Positions 1 through 8,109 of a stretch of DNA of 41,758 nt are shown in pieces. The stretch's first letter is position 1, and each line of letters begins with the position of its first letter. Position numbers and translations under genes: made by a program. The stretch is from NCBI GenBank assembly GCA_028289675.1, contig JANQOL010000622.1:1-41758 (forward strand), in the 5' to 3' direction. Below the pieces are notes generated by a model. It saw only the letters and a program-made list of their open reading frames with translations. It was not told the DNA's origin and did not search any database. This DNA comes from Pirellulaceae bacterium (GTDB lineage: Bacteria > Planctomycetota > Planctomycetia > Pirellulales > Pirellulaceae).

Positions 1-63
1 GGTGGTCCTTCCGTCTGATAGGTGTCGTTTCGCAAAAACATTTCCTAGCAGCTCAAGGACCAC
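1..63. repeat. 10-bp inverted repeat around the end of orfB
   Basis: GGTGGTCCTT at 1-10 and AAGGACCACC at 54-63 are perfect inverted copies, 43 bases apart, and the right arm lies inside the last codons of orfB. As RNA it could fold into a stem after the transposase stop and act as a terminator or protect the transcript. It is not the IS terminal repeat, whose expected TGACCTGCCCCC sequence is absent here. Confidence 0.35.
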
Positions 64-902
64 CTTTCAAATTTGTGCGCAAGATTTAAGACGTTACCGC
101 CCAAAGCGCTGTGGGGTCGATGTTCGTTGTAGTCCTGTCGCCAGGATTCTATCTTCGCCTTGGCATCATCCAAAGACAAGAACCAATTCTCATTCAGACA
201 CTCTGCTCGAACGCTTCCATTGAATGATTCGATGAATGCGTCGTCTGTTGGTTTCCCGGGGCGGCTGAAGTCAAGCGTCACATCCGACTCATAGGCCCAA
301 CGATCCATCACCTTTGATGTGAACTCCGTGCCATTGTCAACTCGAATCGACTTTGGAAGGCTCCGAGTCTGTTTTATCCAATCCAAAGCTTTCACGACTT
401 CCGTCGCCCGAAACCTTTGCCGAACGACTATCGCTAGGCTCTCACGAGTAAAGAGATCCACTATCGTCAAAAGTCGAATTCGGCGACCATCGAACAGCTC
501 ATCGTGCATAAAATCCATCGCCCAGCAGTCGTTCATGCAAGTCGCTTCTGGACGGTCGACGCGGGTTCGACACGCCACGCGACGACGAGGTTTGCGTCGA
601 CGTAATCCAAGCTTTTCTTCGCTGTATAGGCGATAGATCCGCTTGGCATTGAAGTTCCAGCCCTCGCGTTTCAAGAGGATATGTAGCCGACGATAACCGT
701 AGTGAATACGAGTTGCAGCCAACTCATTGAGCCGCATTCGCAGTGCTGCCTGCCCATCTTTAACGGATTGGTATCGACAAGTGGAAAGGGAGAGCCGAAG
801 CACTCGGCAAGCTCGACGTTCACTGACGTCATACGCGACCTTCACTCGTTGTACCTCCGTTCGCAAACGAGCAGGCTTTACAGCCTTTTTTTGACAACAC
901 AT
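45..902 (-). CDS. IS3-family transposase orfB (DDE integrase)
   Basis: This 285-residue protein is the catalytic part of the IS3 transposase, related to retroviral integrases. An N-terminal HTH_21 region (about residues 35-95, with RIHYGYRRLHILLKREGW) precedes the integrase core. The DDE triad is visible as D in WAMDFMHD, D in RVDNGTEF and E in DAFIESFNG. The C-terminus (YNEHRPHSALGG) is typical. Conserved sequence starts at about the lysine pair after MCCQ, so the ATG at 902 is probably not used and the protein is made as an OrfAB fusion. OrfB lies in the +1 (= -2) phase relative to OrfA, not the usual -1 phase; see findings. The core appears intact. Confidence 0.88.
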   Translation of the reverse strand: MCCQKKAVKPARLRTEVQRVKVAYDVSERRACRVLRLSLSTCRYQSVKDGQAALRMRLNELAATRIHYGYRRLHILLKREGWNFNAKRIYRLYSEEKLGLRRRKPRRRVACRTRVDRPEATCMNDCWAMDFMHDELFDGRRIRLLTIVDLFTRESLAIVVRQRFRATEVVKALDWIKQTRSLPKSIRVDNGTEFTSKVMDRWAYESDVTLDFSRPGKPTDDAFIESFNGSVRAECLNENWFLSLDDAKAKIESWRQDYNEHRPHSALGGNVLNLAHKFERWSLSC

Positions 903-1152
903 CCTGAAGGATTTGCTTATCCATGCTCAGGTCAGCAACCAGTGCCTTGAGTCGCTTGTTTTCGTCTTCGAGCTCTCTCAAACGGCGCACCTCAGCCACT
1001 CCCAGGCCATCGAACTTCTTCTTCCAACGATAGAAGGTAAGTTCACTGACTCCCAGCTTCCGGCAGATCTCATTGACGGGCGTTCCCGTCTCTGCCTGCT
1101 TCAAAGCAAACGCGATCTGCTCGTTGGTAAATCGAGACTTCTTCATGGTCAT
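829..1152 (-). CDS. IS3-family transposase orfA (HTH protein)
   Basis: This 107-residue protein is the DNA-binding subunit of the IS3 transposase. It begins MTMKKSRFTNEQ, the typical start of IS407-group OrfA. A helix-turn-helix (residues about 10-50, with VNEICRKLGVSELTFYRWKKK) is followed by a leucine-zipper helix (LRELEDENKRLKALVADLS). The ATG at 1152 was chosen because GAGGAGA lies just upstream; the reading frame stays open to 1242, but that extension has no family similarity. Conserved sequence ends at VLSKK, beside an A7 run at 886-892 where the frame must change to enter orfB. The residues after that point (GCKACSF...) look like out-of-frame tail. Confidence 0.85.
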   Translation of the reverse strand: MTMKKSRFTNEQIAFALKQAETGTPVNEICRKLGVSELTFYRWKKKFDGLGVAEVRRLRELEDENKRLKALVADLSMDKQILQDVLSKKGCKACSFANGGTTSEGRV

Positions 1153-1268
1153 CTTCTCCTCGGAACGATGGCCAGATTCTATCTGATTTCTCTCACTTAG
1201 AACGAATCCGTTTTTTGGGGGCAGGTCAGTGGGACAGTTCACGCCTGTCTAAACATGTCCTAGAACGT

Positions 1269-2867
1269 CTAAGACGTTTGAATATTGTCCATTGCAAGTT
1301 TGAATTCGACCGCATCTAGTATGCTTTGCCAACTTGCTTCTATCGAATCTCTACTCGAGCCAGCTGTTCGCCATATATTGGAACCATCCGTGAATTTGGA
1401 AAACACATTCACGATAGAGTGTGCGCCTTCATCTGACTCTTGCGACTTGGTGGACTCGTAATCGATGAGCCGAACATCATCTATACTTGGGAAAACAGGT
1501 CTAACAGCCTTCACAAGGGCCCTCGCTATCGCCTCAACCGGACCCGCCCCTTCCGCTGCTTCCAGAGATATCGATTGTTGAGAGGCGATTCGCACCTTAA
1601 CAAAGGCAAGAGTGTTTTCTCCTAGTTGGTCGATGATGAAAGGCGACGAAACAGGCTCGACGAGGCGAGTAACCAAATTCGAATTACACAGGATCTGGAG
1701 CGCGAGCGAACCCTCTGCGTTATCGAATTCAAAGCCGCTGGACTCTTTCTGCTTTATGTACTCCAGCGACAACTTCAAGAAATCGTTGTTCGTAACCAGC
1801 TTATCCAGTGTGTCTGGGCTAAGCAGTGGCGTTGCGTTAATTATCTGCCGGATGTTCGACAACCCGGACTGTTTCGACCCGACGATGCGCCGAGAATTGC
1901 CGAATCGTTCCGGATCGATAAACTCGTACAGTTGTGAAAACTTCTCGACTGCACTTGCATGCATTCCTCCTTTGTGAGCGAAGGCATTCCGGCCGAAAAG
2001 TGGACGACCTGAACGCACTGGCAATCCACTTACCTTAGATACTTGTTCACTTACACTTGTGAATCTTCGAACTGACTCTTTGGGTAGAACGCTTTGACCA
2101 TCAATCTCAAGATTTGCAACCGCTTCCAGTAGGCAAAGATTTCCTGTACGCTCACCGAATCCGTTAATGGTGCCTTGCACATGCCGAACACCAGCATTCA
2201 CTGCACTCCTAGCATTTGCTGTTGCAAGTCCACGGTCATTGTGAGGATGTATGCCAACTGTTTGATCCGAAAACTCAGCACACACTACGCGCACAACCTC
2301 TTCAACAAACTCAGGAGAAGAGCCGCCATTTGTGTCACAGAGTACTAGACAGTTACTGCCGCCTTCCACTGCAGCGTCCAGAACTTCCATCGAATATTTG
2401 CGATCGATTCGCCAGCCATCAAAGAAGTGTTCCGCGTCAAAAATAACGGTTTTTTCGCTGGCGACCAAAAAAGCGATGCTATCCCTAATCATACGGATAT
2501 TTTCTTGACCTGTTGTTTGAATCGCAGATTCAACATGTTGGAACGAACTCTTGCCCACAAGCGTAATGTGATCCAAGCCAATGCTCTGCAGGAGTTGAAG
2601 CGCGGGGTCTTCGTCAGCAGACTTGTGCTTTCTACATGTCATTCCAAATGCTACCGCCTTTGTGATTCTCAACGGATCAGCACTTAAGATTTTGGCAACT
2701 TCTAGATCGATTTTATTCGACGAGGGAAACCCGATCTCTACATAATGAAACTCAAGTGCGTCGGCGTTGCGAGCGAACCACAGTTTATCTTGAACGCTCA
2801 AGTTTACTCCTGCTGCTTGATCACCGTCTCTCGGAGATACGTCGTAGACTTCTATGCCTTGCATCAT
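1269..2867 (-). CDS. cimA: (R)-citramalate synthase / isopropylmalate synthase-like protein
   Basis: This 532-residue protein belongs to the DRE-TIM metallolyase family that condenses acetyl-CoA with a 2-keto acid; its features fit citramalate synthase (pyruvate to citramalate, an isoleucine entry route). The catalytic Arg-Asp is in SPRDGDQAAG (residues 11-20; most homologues have T-L-R-D-G). The metal ligands are in HPHND (207-211), followed by GTINGFGERTGN and the LeuA/CimA signature NAFAHKGGMHASA. The last ~110 residues form a LeuA-type regulatory domain (IEASWQSILDAVEF). The start is ATG-ATG at 2867 with only a weak SD. It stands alone with no branched-chain pathway genes nearby, between two IS sequences, and has the same low GC as the operon upstream, which suggests joint acquisition. 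Substrate choice among pyruvate, 2-ketoisovalerate and others cannot be read from sequence. Confidence 0.8.
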   Translation of the reverse strand: MMQGIEVYDVSPRDGDQAAGVNLSVQDKLWFARNADALEFHYVEIGFPSSNKIDLEVAKILSADPLRITKAVAFGMTCRKHKSADEDPALQLLQSIGLDHITLVGKSSFQHVESAIQTTGQENIRMIRDSIAFLVASEKTVIFDAEHFFDGWRIDRKYSMEVLDAAVEGGSNCLVLCDTNGGSSPEFVEEVVRVVCAEFSDQTVGIHPHNDRGLATANARSAVNAGVRHVQGTINGFGERTGNLCLLEAVANLEIDGQSVLPKESVRRFTSVSEQVSKVSGLPVRSGRPLFGRNAFAHKGGMHASAVEKFSQLYEFIDPERFGNSRRIVGSKQSGLSNIRQIINATPLLSPDTLDKLVTNNDFLKLSLEYIKQKESSGFEFDNAEGSLALQILCNSNLVTRLVEPVSSPFIIDQLGENTLAFVKVRIASQQSISLEAAEGAGPVEAIARALVKAVRPVFPSIDDVRLIDYESTKSQESDEGAHSIVNVFSKFTDGSNIWRTAGSSRDSIEASWQSILDAVEFKLAMDNIQTS

Positions 2868-2910
2868 TCGCTCTGGGTATAAGTGGGGTGAATCGATCCA
2901 GAATCAGTCT

Positions 2911-3160
2911 TAGAGCTTGTCTTCAAACTAATGATCTTGTGGTTTCATTTGCTTGAGCATTCGATAGATCATTGCTTCGCTTGACTGGGTAGTTCTTTCG
3001 TAGTCTTTACTGTGTCGACGATTCCGACCAATCCATGCGAAGGTTCGTTCTACAATCCACCGTTTGGGCAAGACCACAAATCCTTTGACACCTACCGGAC
3101 GAAGTACACATTGCAGGACATAACCGCAGGTTTCTTGAACCCAAGCAGGTAAGCCATCGC
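2911..3160 (-). pseudogene. 3' remnant of an IS5-family (IS427-like) transposase
   Basis: The minus strand encodes about 75 residues that match the end of IS5-family DDE transposases: [10 protein letters not shown], then [19 protein letters not shown] with the catalytic Glu in VERTF, then RRHSKDYE and a stop at 2928. The N-terminal two thirds are missing. Bases TTAGAGCTTGTCTTCAAA at about 2910-2927 probably are the element's terminal repeat. The other border falls near 3160, against the 3' end of the receiver-like gene, so the element may have replaced that gene's original terminus. It cannot move by itself. Confidence 0.75.
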
Positions 3161-3162
3161 TC

Positions 3163-4467
3163 TTACAGAAAAGGATTGGCAAATGCGGGAACTTCCTTTG
3201 GTTGCCAATCAATTCGCTCTAGGTACTTAGTGCAACAAAAGCTGATGAGACTCGGGAACTGATTCGTCCAGATACTTGCCAAGAAATCTCCAACCGACAG
3301 ATTTTTTCCTTCTGGCTGCACAAAGAGACGCCCGACAGATTCATCAGTCTTTATCTTTAGTTCGAACCTCGCATCTCCGTTCGAAACCTCGTGATAGTCC
3401 TCTCCTGTCGTCGCCTTGTTGTTGACTACACGACACCAGGCACAAATGACGAGCATGAATTCAATTCGCTTTCTGACGTCTGCTTCGCTTGTGACCAAAA
3501 GAGCCACTCCACTCAGCTGGTCTTGTGCCAGAAAACGGCGGAGCGCCGTCTTGACAATTTGTTTGAACGCACCTTCCTCATGATGGGTTTCGAAAAGATA
3601 ATCGGCGACATAGCAAAGTAGATCTGCCCATTCTTCACGAAGATCATTCGAGTCCGATAGCGACTGTAAGTAATCTAATACGAGGGCGCTGTTTTGATCC
3701 GATTCGAATTCTGTAATGTCGGCAAACAGAGACCTCCAGCAGACACGAACGTCCGAATCCTCGTTACTGAATCCCGCAGCCGGGGAAAGAACTATCTCAG
3801 ATTCCAGAAGGATATCGCTCCAGACGGCTCTTGGCTTTTGCAGCAACTTGCCCTTTAGCCTCTCAGCCTTACCTACGTCGACAATGAGCCGAGACTCGAC
3901 CAAACGCAGCACATTCGCCCGGTACTGGGACAAAAGTCGATGTAAAAAGTCTGGAACTGAGTTGTAGTCGACTACGTATTCTTGAACTGAACTTTCTAGC
4001 ACCTCATCCATCGTTAACAGGTCGGATCCCGACGGAGGAAACGTGCGTTGACTAGCAGCAAGCAATCCAATTGCAGTCATTGCCACACCATTTTCCCGAA
4101 CTTGCCTCTTATCGTAGGCAGAATACGTGGCGAATGCGGTCGGAAATTGACTGTTCATATTCATTCCTACCAACGGAAGGGCAATCAAAAGCCCATAAGG
4201 AGGGAGCTCGTCCCTTGTTCTGCCTTCATAGATAGGAGCGCTCTGGTCTCGATCAAACATTACGTCGATAGCAAGCAGATCAAACTGAGGAATCTGTTCG
4301 CTTGACATCAAGTTGATGGCTTGCGCCCACCTCGAAATCTTGTCGATGGACTTGCCGTTTAACCCATCGCTGGGAAGTCGTACGACATCTATGAAAGGAC
4401 TATTAGCAGTTGGCGGTAGCGCCTCTCTGTTGTCGTTGATATTTAGCATTCTCAGCTTGCGCGCCAT
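3163..4467 (-). CDS. receiver-like protein of a putative three-gene signalling/conflict system
   Basis: This 434-residue protein has no family I can name. Residues 1-145 look like a divergent response-regulator receiver: a first strand RMLNIND, a hydrophobic strand ending in Asp68 ([13 protein letters not shown]) where the phospho-acceptor would sit, then GLLIALPL and FATYSAYDK, where the Ser and Lys resemble the conserved Thr/Ser and Lys. The remaining ~290 residues are mostly helical, with two Trp-rich patches, and resemble no output domain known to me (no HTH). The ATG at 4467 follows a clear GAGGTGA and starts 3 bp after the stop of the kinase-like gene, so the two are probably co-translated. 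The C-terminus abuts an IS5 remnant and may be altered. A signalling or phage-defence role is inference only. Confidence 0.7.
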   Translation of the reverse strand: MARKLRMLNINDNREALPPTANSPFIDVVRLPSDGLNGKSIDKISRWAQAINLMSSEQIPQFDLLAIDVMFDRDQSAPIYEGRTRDELPPYGLLIALPLVGMNMNSQFPTAFATYSAYDKRQVRENGVAMTAIGLLAASQRTFPPSGSDLLTMDEVLESSVQEYVVDYNSVPDFLHRLLSQYRANVLRLVESRLIVDVGKAERLKGKLLQKPRAVWSDILLESEIVLSPAAGFSNEDSDVRVCWRSLFADITEFESDQNSALVLDYLQSLSDSNDLREEWADLLCYVADYLFETHHEEGAFKQIVKTALRRFLAQDQLSGVALLVTSEADVRKRIEFMLVICAWCRVVNNKATTGEDYHEVSNGDARFELKIKTDESVGRLFVQPEGKNLSVGDFLASIWTNQFPSLISFCCTKYLERIDWQPKEVPAFANPFL

Positions 4468-4470
4468 GAT

Positions 4471-6774
4471 TCACCTCAAGAAGCGTTCGGTGTAAGCGAC
4501 GACTGCTCGATCGAGAAGCCGTGCAAGGTCAATCGAAAATCTGGAAAGTGCAAAGTACCTGCCTTTTCGGTCCATTTGCTGAACCCGGGTTGGTGCATCG
4601 CCCTGCTCGATAATCCTTGGGGTTTCGACATGAAAGACCTGTCGAGTTCTATTAGGGCCGGAGAGGCTCTGAAATTGGAAGAGAATGTCAGGGCGGTCTA
4701 TCCGCTCTTTGAATAGAGGATTCCATAATTCGACATTGACAGTGCTAGCTATCTCGTTGGTATTGTCAGAGAATTCACAATCGCAATCGAAGTACAGAGC
4801 CAAGGGGCGTTGCTGAGAGTAAAGCTTTTTCGAATGTTCAGAATCTATTAGGTATTTTGAAGCATTTCTAACCTGTTCAATTAATCCAGCCAGAAAGGTA
4901 TGTCGGACTGCTTCAAACTTCTCAGGAACAAATGGTGGCAGGACGTCTGCGTTACCACTAGAACTTTGACATTTGCTCAGATCAACGACGTCGAATTGGG
5001 AGACATCTCTCCGATTGAGGTAGTAGTTCGTAACCTCATAAATAGTTGCAATACACGCAGATCTCCAAGAGTTGGAGATTGATTCCCAGTCCGCTTCCTC
5101 AATGACAATTGGATTGCTTCCGTCCAACCATTCACGAGGAAGTATGCCATCGGCAAGCTTGTCAACATTTAAAAGAGCTGGAGCAATTGCAAGAATCATG
5201 GATTCTCCTTCTAAATGTGACATGATTTGCTTGCAGAGATCTGGCGGAAGTTTGACGTCACTTGAGTTGTTAGAGTTCAGTTGTGGTACGACTTGGTTTT
5301 TCACAGAAGTTAGCAGGGAAGCTGCGCCTAATTCGCTAGCCGCGTTCTTTAGATGGTGGCTTAAGACAGCGGCCAATGTCTTAACTCGGTCCTTCGCATG
5401 ACTGCTGTAAATACGAACGACATCCCGAAGCCGATAAGCAATGTGATGTTCTGACTCTCGCAACAAAGTGAGTTTCACTGGATTACTAGGTACGAACAAA
5501 ACCTTGTCGAACCCAATATCCTCGCCTATCGACGCGCGCCCAGAAAGTGCGTTTTGGAAATATGAAGCCTCTACCGGAAGCGAGCCTATATCGAGCTGGA
5601 GAAATTCTCGCTTTCCGGAATTCGAAACCGGAAAATGGGTTTCAGAAAATATGTTCTTGTTTCTTCGAGGCGTCCGTTCGATTCTTACCGGGAAGTCCGG
5701 GCATTTGAGCACGCCGCTTTGACGAATCAGCTGGCCGTTGCGATAGAACGCGACGGAATCACTTCGTACTATGTATCCCAGAGCAAACGCAATTCTATTG
5801 AAGTACTGTTCCTCTGACTGAGTGTCGAAGCATGGCTCCAAGAGTGCTTCAGAAAGTGACCTCGAGAAAGCATCAAGCAACAGGGTTCTCCACATCATTT
5901 CGAGGGCCTCTCGGAATGGAAGTGACAGCCTGTTTACGATTGGAAAGCACTCTTCGAAAAGCCGGTCGTTATCGGAATTCCAGAATAGCGAAATTCGAGC
6001 CTGACCGAACGGTGCCAACGGAAAATGAGTTTGTCTTCGCGCTTTAAGTCGCTCTACGGCGGCCAGCTCAGAGAGGTCTCCGTCGGTTGCAAAAACGCAC
6101 TCTGCTACATTAGTCAGAAGAGTAGATCTCGACTTGAGAAAGGATTGTTCTGCGATCAAATAACTGGGAAGATCGAGATATGAGTTCGCACTAAGTAAAC
6201 AATTGTTCTTTTCCTCTAGAGAATCAACCCAATGTCGATTCGTCCTGAACTTGACGCGGCTTTGCGATTCAAACTTCTTGTTGGAGAGTTCTACATATTC
6301 ACCAACACTGCGTCCCGTCCATTCAAATTCTCGCATTTTCTGAGCGTACTGAAACAACGTGCGAGGCTTGTCGTCCACACGCACAGTGGCCTGCTCCAAA
6401 ATGCGTGCGGAAGCCTGTGCTAGGGCAGACCTCGGATCTGATTTCGACCGAAACCTGAGCTCAAGAGATGCGAAGAATCCGGCCAATTGATCAACTGAAA
6501 TAACTCCTGGTGATCTTTGGGCCACAAACTGTTCTAGCTCATCCACAAAATCATTGACCCACAGATCAACATTTCGGTTCTTTGTGTCCGGTGCAGAACC
6601 AAGCCCCAAATACTCGATCTGTGAAGCTCCTGATGTCTTCGGCGAAAGGAAAAGCCACAGCGGCGTTCGCTTAAGTAAGTACTCCTGCAACTGAGGAGTC
6701 AGCTGAGCAATATTTTCTTGTATCGCAACATCCAACCGAAATTCGGGATCGGTCAGAAATTCCCCAATCGACAT
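4471..6774 (-). CDS. histidine-kinase-like protein with degenerate ATPase domain
   Basis: This 767-residue cytosolic protein has no predicted TM segment or signal peptide. The N-terminal ~270 residues are unrecognised. A middle region (about 270-460) could be GAF-like. A histidine-kinase-type H-box then reads LAAVLSHHLKN, with the candidate phospho-His near residue 473. Far downstream, LIEQVRNASKYL (about 631-642) resembles a HATPase N-box and GRYFALSRFSIDLAR (about 738-752) a G2 box, but no clear DxGxG G1 box is visible, so ATP binding is doubtful. The ATG at 6774 was preferred over a TTG at 6798 because GGGAG lies 8 bp upstream and the start follows the previous stop by 1 bp. With the receiver-like partner it resembles a rewired two-component pair. 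Confidence 0.72.
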   Translation of the reverse strand: MSIGEFLTDPEFRLDVAIQENIAQLTPQLQEYLLKRTPLWLFLSPKTSGASQIEYLGLGSAPDTKNRNVDLWVNDFVDELEQFVAQRSPGVISVDQLAGFFASLELRFRSKSDPRSALAQASARILEQATVRVDDKPRTLFQYAQKMREFEWTGRSVGEYVELSNKKFESQSRVKFRTNRHWVDSLEEKNNCLLSANSYLDLPSYLIAEQSFLKSRSTLLTNVAECVFATDGDLSELAAVERLKARRQTHFPLAPFGQARISLFWNSDNDRLFEECFPIVNRLSLPFREALEMMWRTLLLDAFSRSLSEALLEPCFDTQSEEQYFNRIAFALGYIVRSDSVAFYRNGQLIRQSGVLKCPDFPVRIERTPRRNKNIFSETHFPVSNSGKREFLQLDIGSLPVEASYFQNALSGRASIGEDIGFDKVLFVPSNPVKLTLLRESEHHIAYRLRDVVRIYSSHAKDRVKTLAAVLSHHLKNAASELGAASLLTSVKNQVVPQLNSNNSSDVKLPPDLCKQIMSHLEGESMILAIAPALLNVDKLADGILPREWLDGSNPIVIEEADWESISNSWRSACIATIYEVTNYYLNRRDVSQFDVVDLSKCQSSSGNADVLPPFVPEKFEAVRHTFLAGLIEQVRNASKYLIDSEHSKKLYSQQRPLALYFDCDCEFSDNTNEIASTVNVELWNPLFKERIDRPDILFQFQSLSGPNRTRQVFHVETPRIIEQGDAPTRVQQMDRKGRYFALSRFSIDLARLLDRAVVAYTERFLR

Positions 6775-6775
6775 T

Positions 6776-7021
6776 TTAGTCTCCCAAAAGCTCTTCAAAC
6801 TCTTTAAGATCTATATAGTCAGAGATTACACTTCGAAGCTTTGATGATTGGGCGAGAGCGATCTCACGCAACTTGCTGTTTTGAGATTTTGTGAGTTCCG
6901 TCCATGCAAGAAAAAACACATATGCGCGGCATTCGGGCACTCCACTCTCGTACAGTCTAGAGAGTTGCCGATCCCTTTGGATCACCGCAACAGCATGCTC
7001 CCGAGCTTCAGTCGTGATCAT
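6776..7021 (-). CDS. 81-aa helical protein, first gene of the putative signalling operon
   Basis: This small acidic-basic mixed protein (81 residues) is predicted mainly helical, with no TM segment and no family I recognise. It is supported by an excellent ribosome site (GAGGAG 7 bp before the ATG at 7021) and by its position: its TAA stop lies 1 bp before the ATG of the kinase-like gene, implying coupled translation. In operons of this shape the small first gene is often a regulator, adaptor or antitoxin, but nothing in the sequence proves that. A 6-bp inverted repeat 75-91 bp upstream of the start could be its operator. Confidence 0.65.
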   Translation of the reverse strand: MITTEAREHAVAVIQRDRQLSRLYESGVPECRAYVFFLAWTELTKSQNSKLREIALAQSSKLRSVISDYIDLKEFEELLGD

Positions 7022-7095
7022 CGTGAACTCCTCAAAATAGTGAAGTTTTCTATTATTCTAATGATTGCAGCGGAAGAGCTTCACATAGATTCACA

Positions 7096-7112
7096 AACGC
7101 AGACTTTGCGTT
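7096..7112. promoter_or_regulatory. possible operator upstream of the three-gene operon
   Basis: AACGCA and TGCGTT form a perfect 6-bp inverted repeat separated by 5 bases, 75-91 bp upstream of the 81-aa gene's start. The AT-rich stretch TAGAATAAT (minus strand, between the repeat and the start) could hold a -10 element. No regulator is known, and a match of this size can occur by chance. Confidence 0.25.
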
Positions 7113-8109
7113 GAATTGCTTAGTCCGAAGTGGCAGAACTGATACAAAAACTGATTTTCTTGTTTAGAGTTTTCGAGCGGACATAGCGGTCCTTGGGGAT
7201 TGCATTAACTAAGTCGGGCAGCTTGAGATTCCAGGCTCTTGCCAATCTGTGTGGGCGGGGCAAGACTCGAAATTTGGCTGTCCGTTTTCAGACACCGAAG
7301 CGAGTTGGACGAGACGGCACTTGCTTCTTTCGCATCGTCGTAAAGCTCTCAAGCTACCTTTAGCTCTGCAGAGGGGACGACACCTGTGCAAGTTAATAGT
7401 CGTCTGGAAGCAGGGCAGGGATCGCTCCGCCTTCACCATCTTCCGTGAACCACAAAGTACGTTCGTTGTCGCCTTCAAACACCGGTAGGTAGTCCACTAC
7501 TGGTGTTCGGACGCTTTGGTCTGTAGGAATCTCAAGCAAGCCAAAATCGTGTTTCGGCTGAACTGTTCAGTCGCCGTTGGTGTGGCGACACGTGGCTTGT
7601 TTGATGAAGGTTGAAACTTGCTGCGGGAATCAGGATGATCGAGCGGAATCTCCTGGGCCTTCCATGACCGCTCGTGTGTCAGGCAGGGTAGAATCCCAGC
7701 ATCCGCCAATTCCTGGCAACGGTTCTGAAAGCCACTAGGCAGTGAGGCCATTGGTGAACGGCTGGGCCAGAAAACATGGATTTGCATACGAAACCATCAG
7801 GCACGGTGGCTGTCTAACTGGCAGTAAGCCCGACGAAATGCACCTGACGGGAGGATAACAAAATGACGATGCGTTCCGCCTTTTTGACGTAGTCCGAAGA
7901 AGATTTGACCAATTCGGATTTCCACTGCACGTGAATCGCAATATCGTTCCCCATGAGGACGATTCAACTCTTTTCAATTGCAGCGGGATGCAACCACTAC
8001 GAGAGAGGTTTTACGAGCCGTACCTTGGTTAGCTCGTCATCGAACTGGCGACATGTAGGATGGTCACCGAGATCCTAGGGTGTTGCATCTAGACGGCAGC
8101 GAAACGTAG
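7113..8109. other. about 1 kb without a convincing gene
   Basis: All six frames are broken or have Ser/Pro/Arg-rich random composition, with no start-plus-SD combination and no recognisable domain. Composition shifts here from the low-GC operon on the left to the higher-GC genes on the right. The stretch probably contains decayed coding DNA at the border of the accessory block, but I cannot name any fragment. Confidence 0.5.

Larger units (their letters stand above)
1..1228 (-). mobile_element. IS3-family insertion sequence (IS407-like), truncated by the window edge
   Basis: Two overlapping minus-strand ORFs, a helix-turn-helix orfA and a DDE integrase orfB, make this an IS3-family element. 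Its upstream terminus is probably the sequence ending at 1228: read on the minus strand it begins TGACCTGCCCCC, which fits IS407-group ends as I remember them. The opposite terminus is not visible. After the orfB stop at 45 only 44 bases remain and they hold no matching TGACCTGCCCCC end, so the element should continue left of the window. It could instead end at a slightly different position near 1241. No target duplication can be assessed. It lies 40 bp from the citramalate synthase-like gene and marks one side of a low-GC accessory block. Confidence 0.85.

Noticed and set aside
7209-7977. Three short minus-strand frames of 80-96 codons
   Set aside because: They have random-looking composition, no SD and no similarity I recognise; treated as non-coding.
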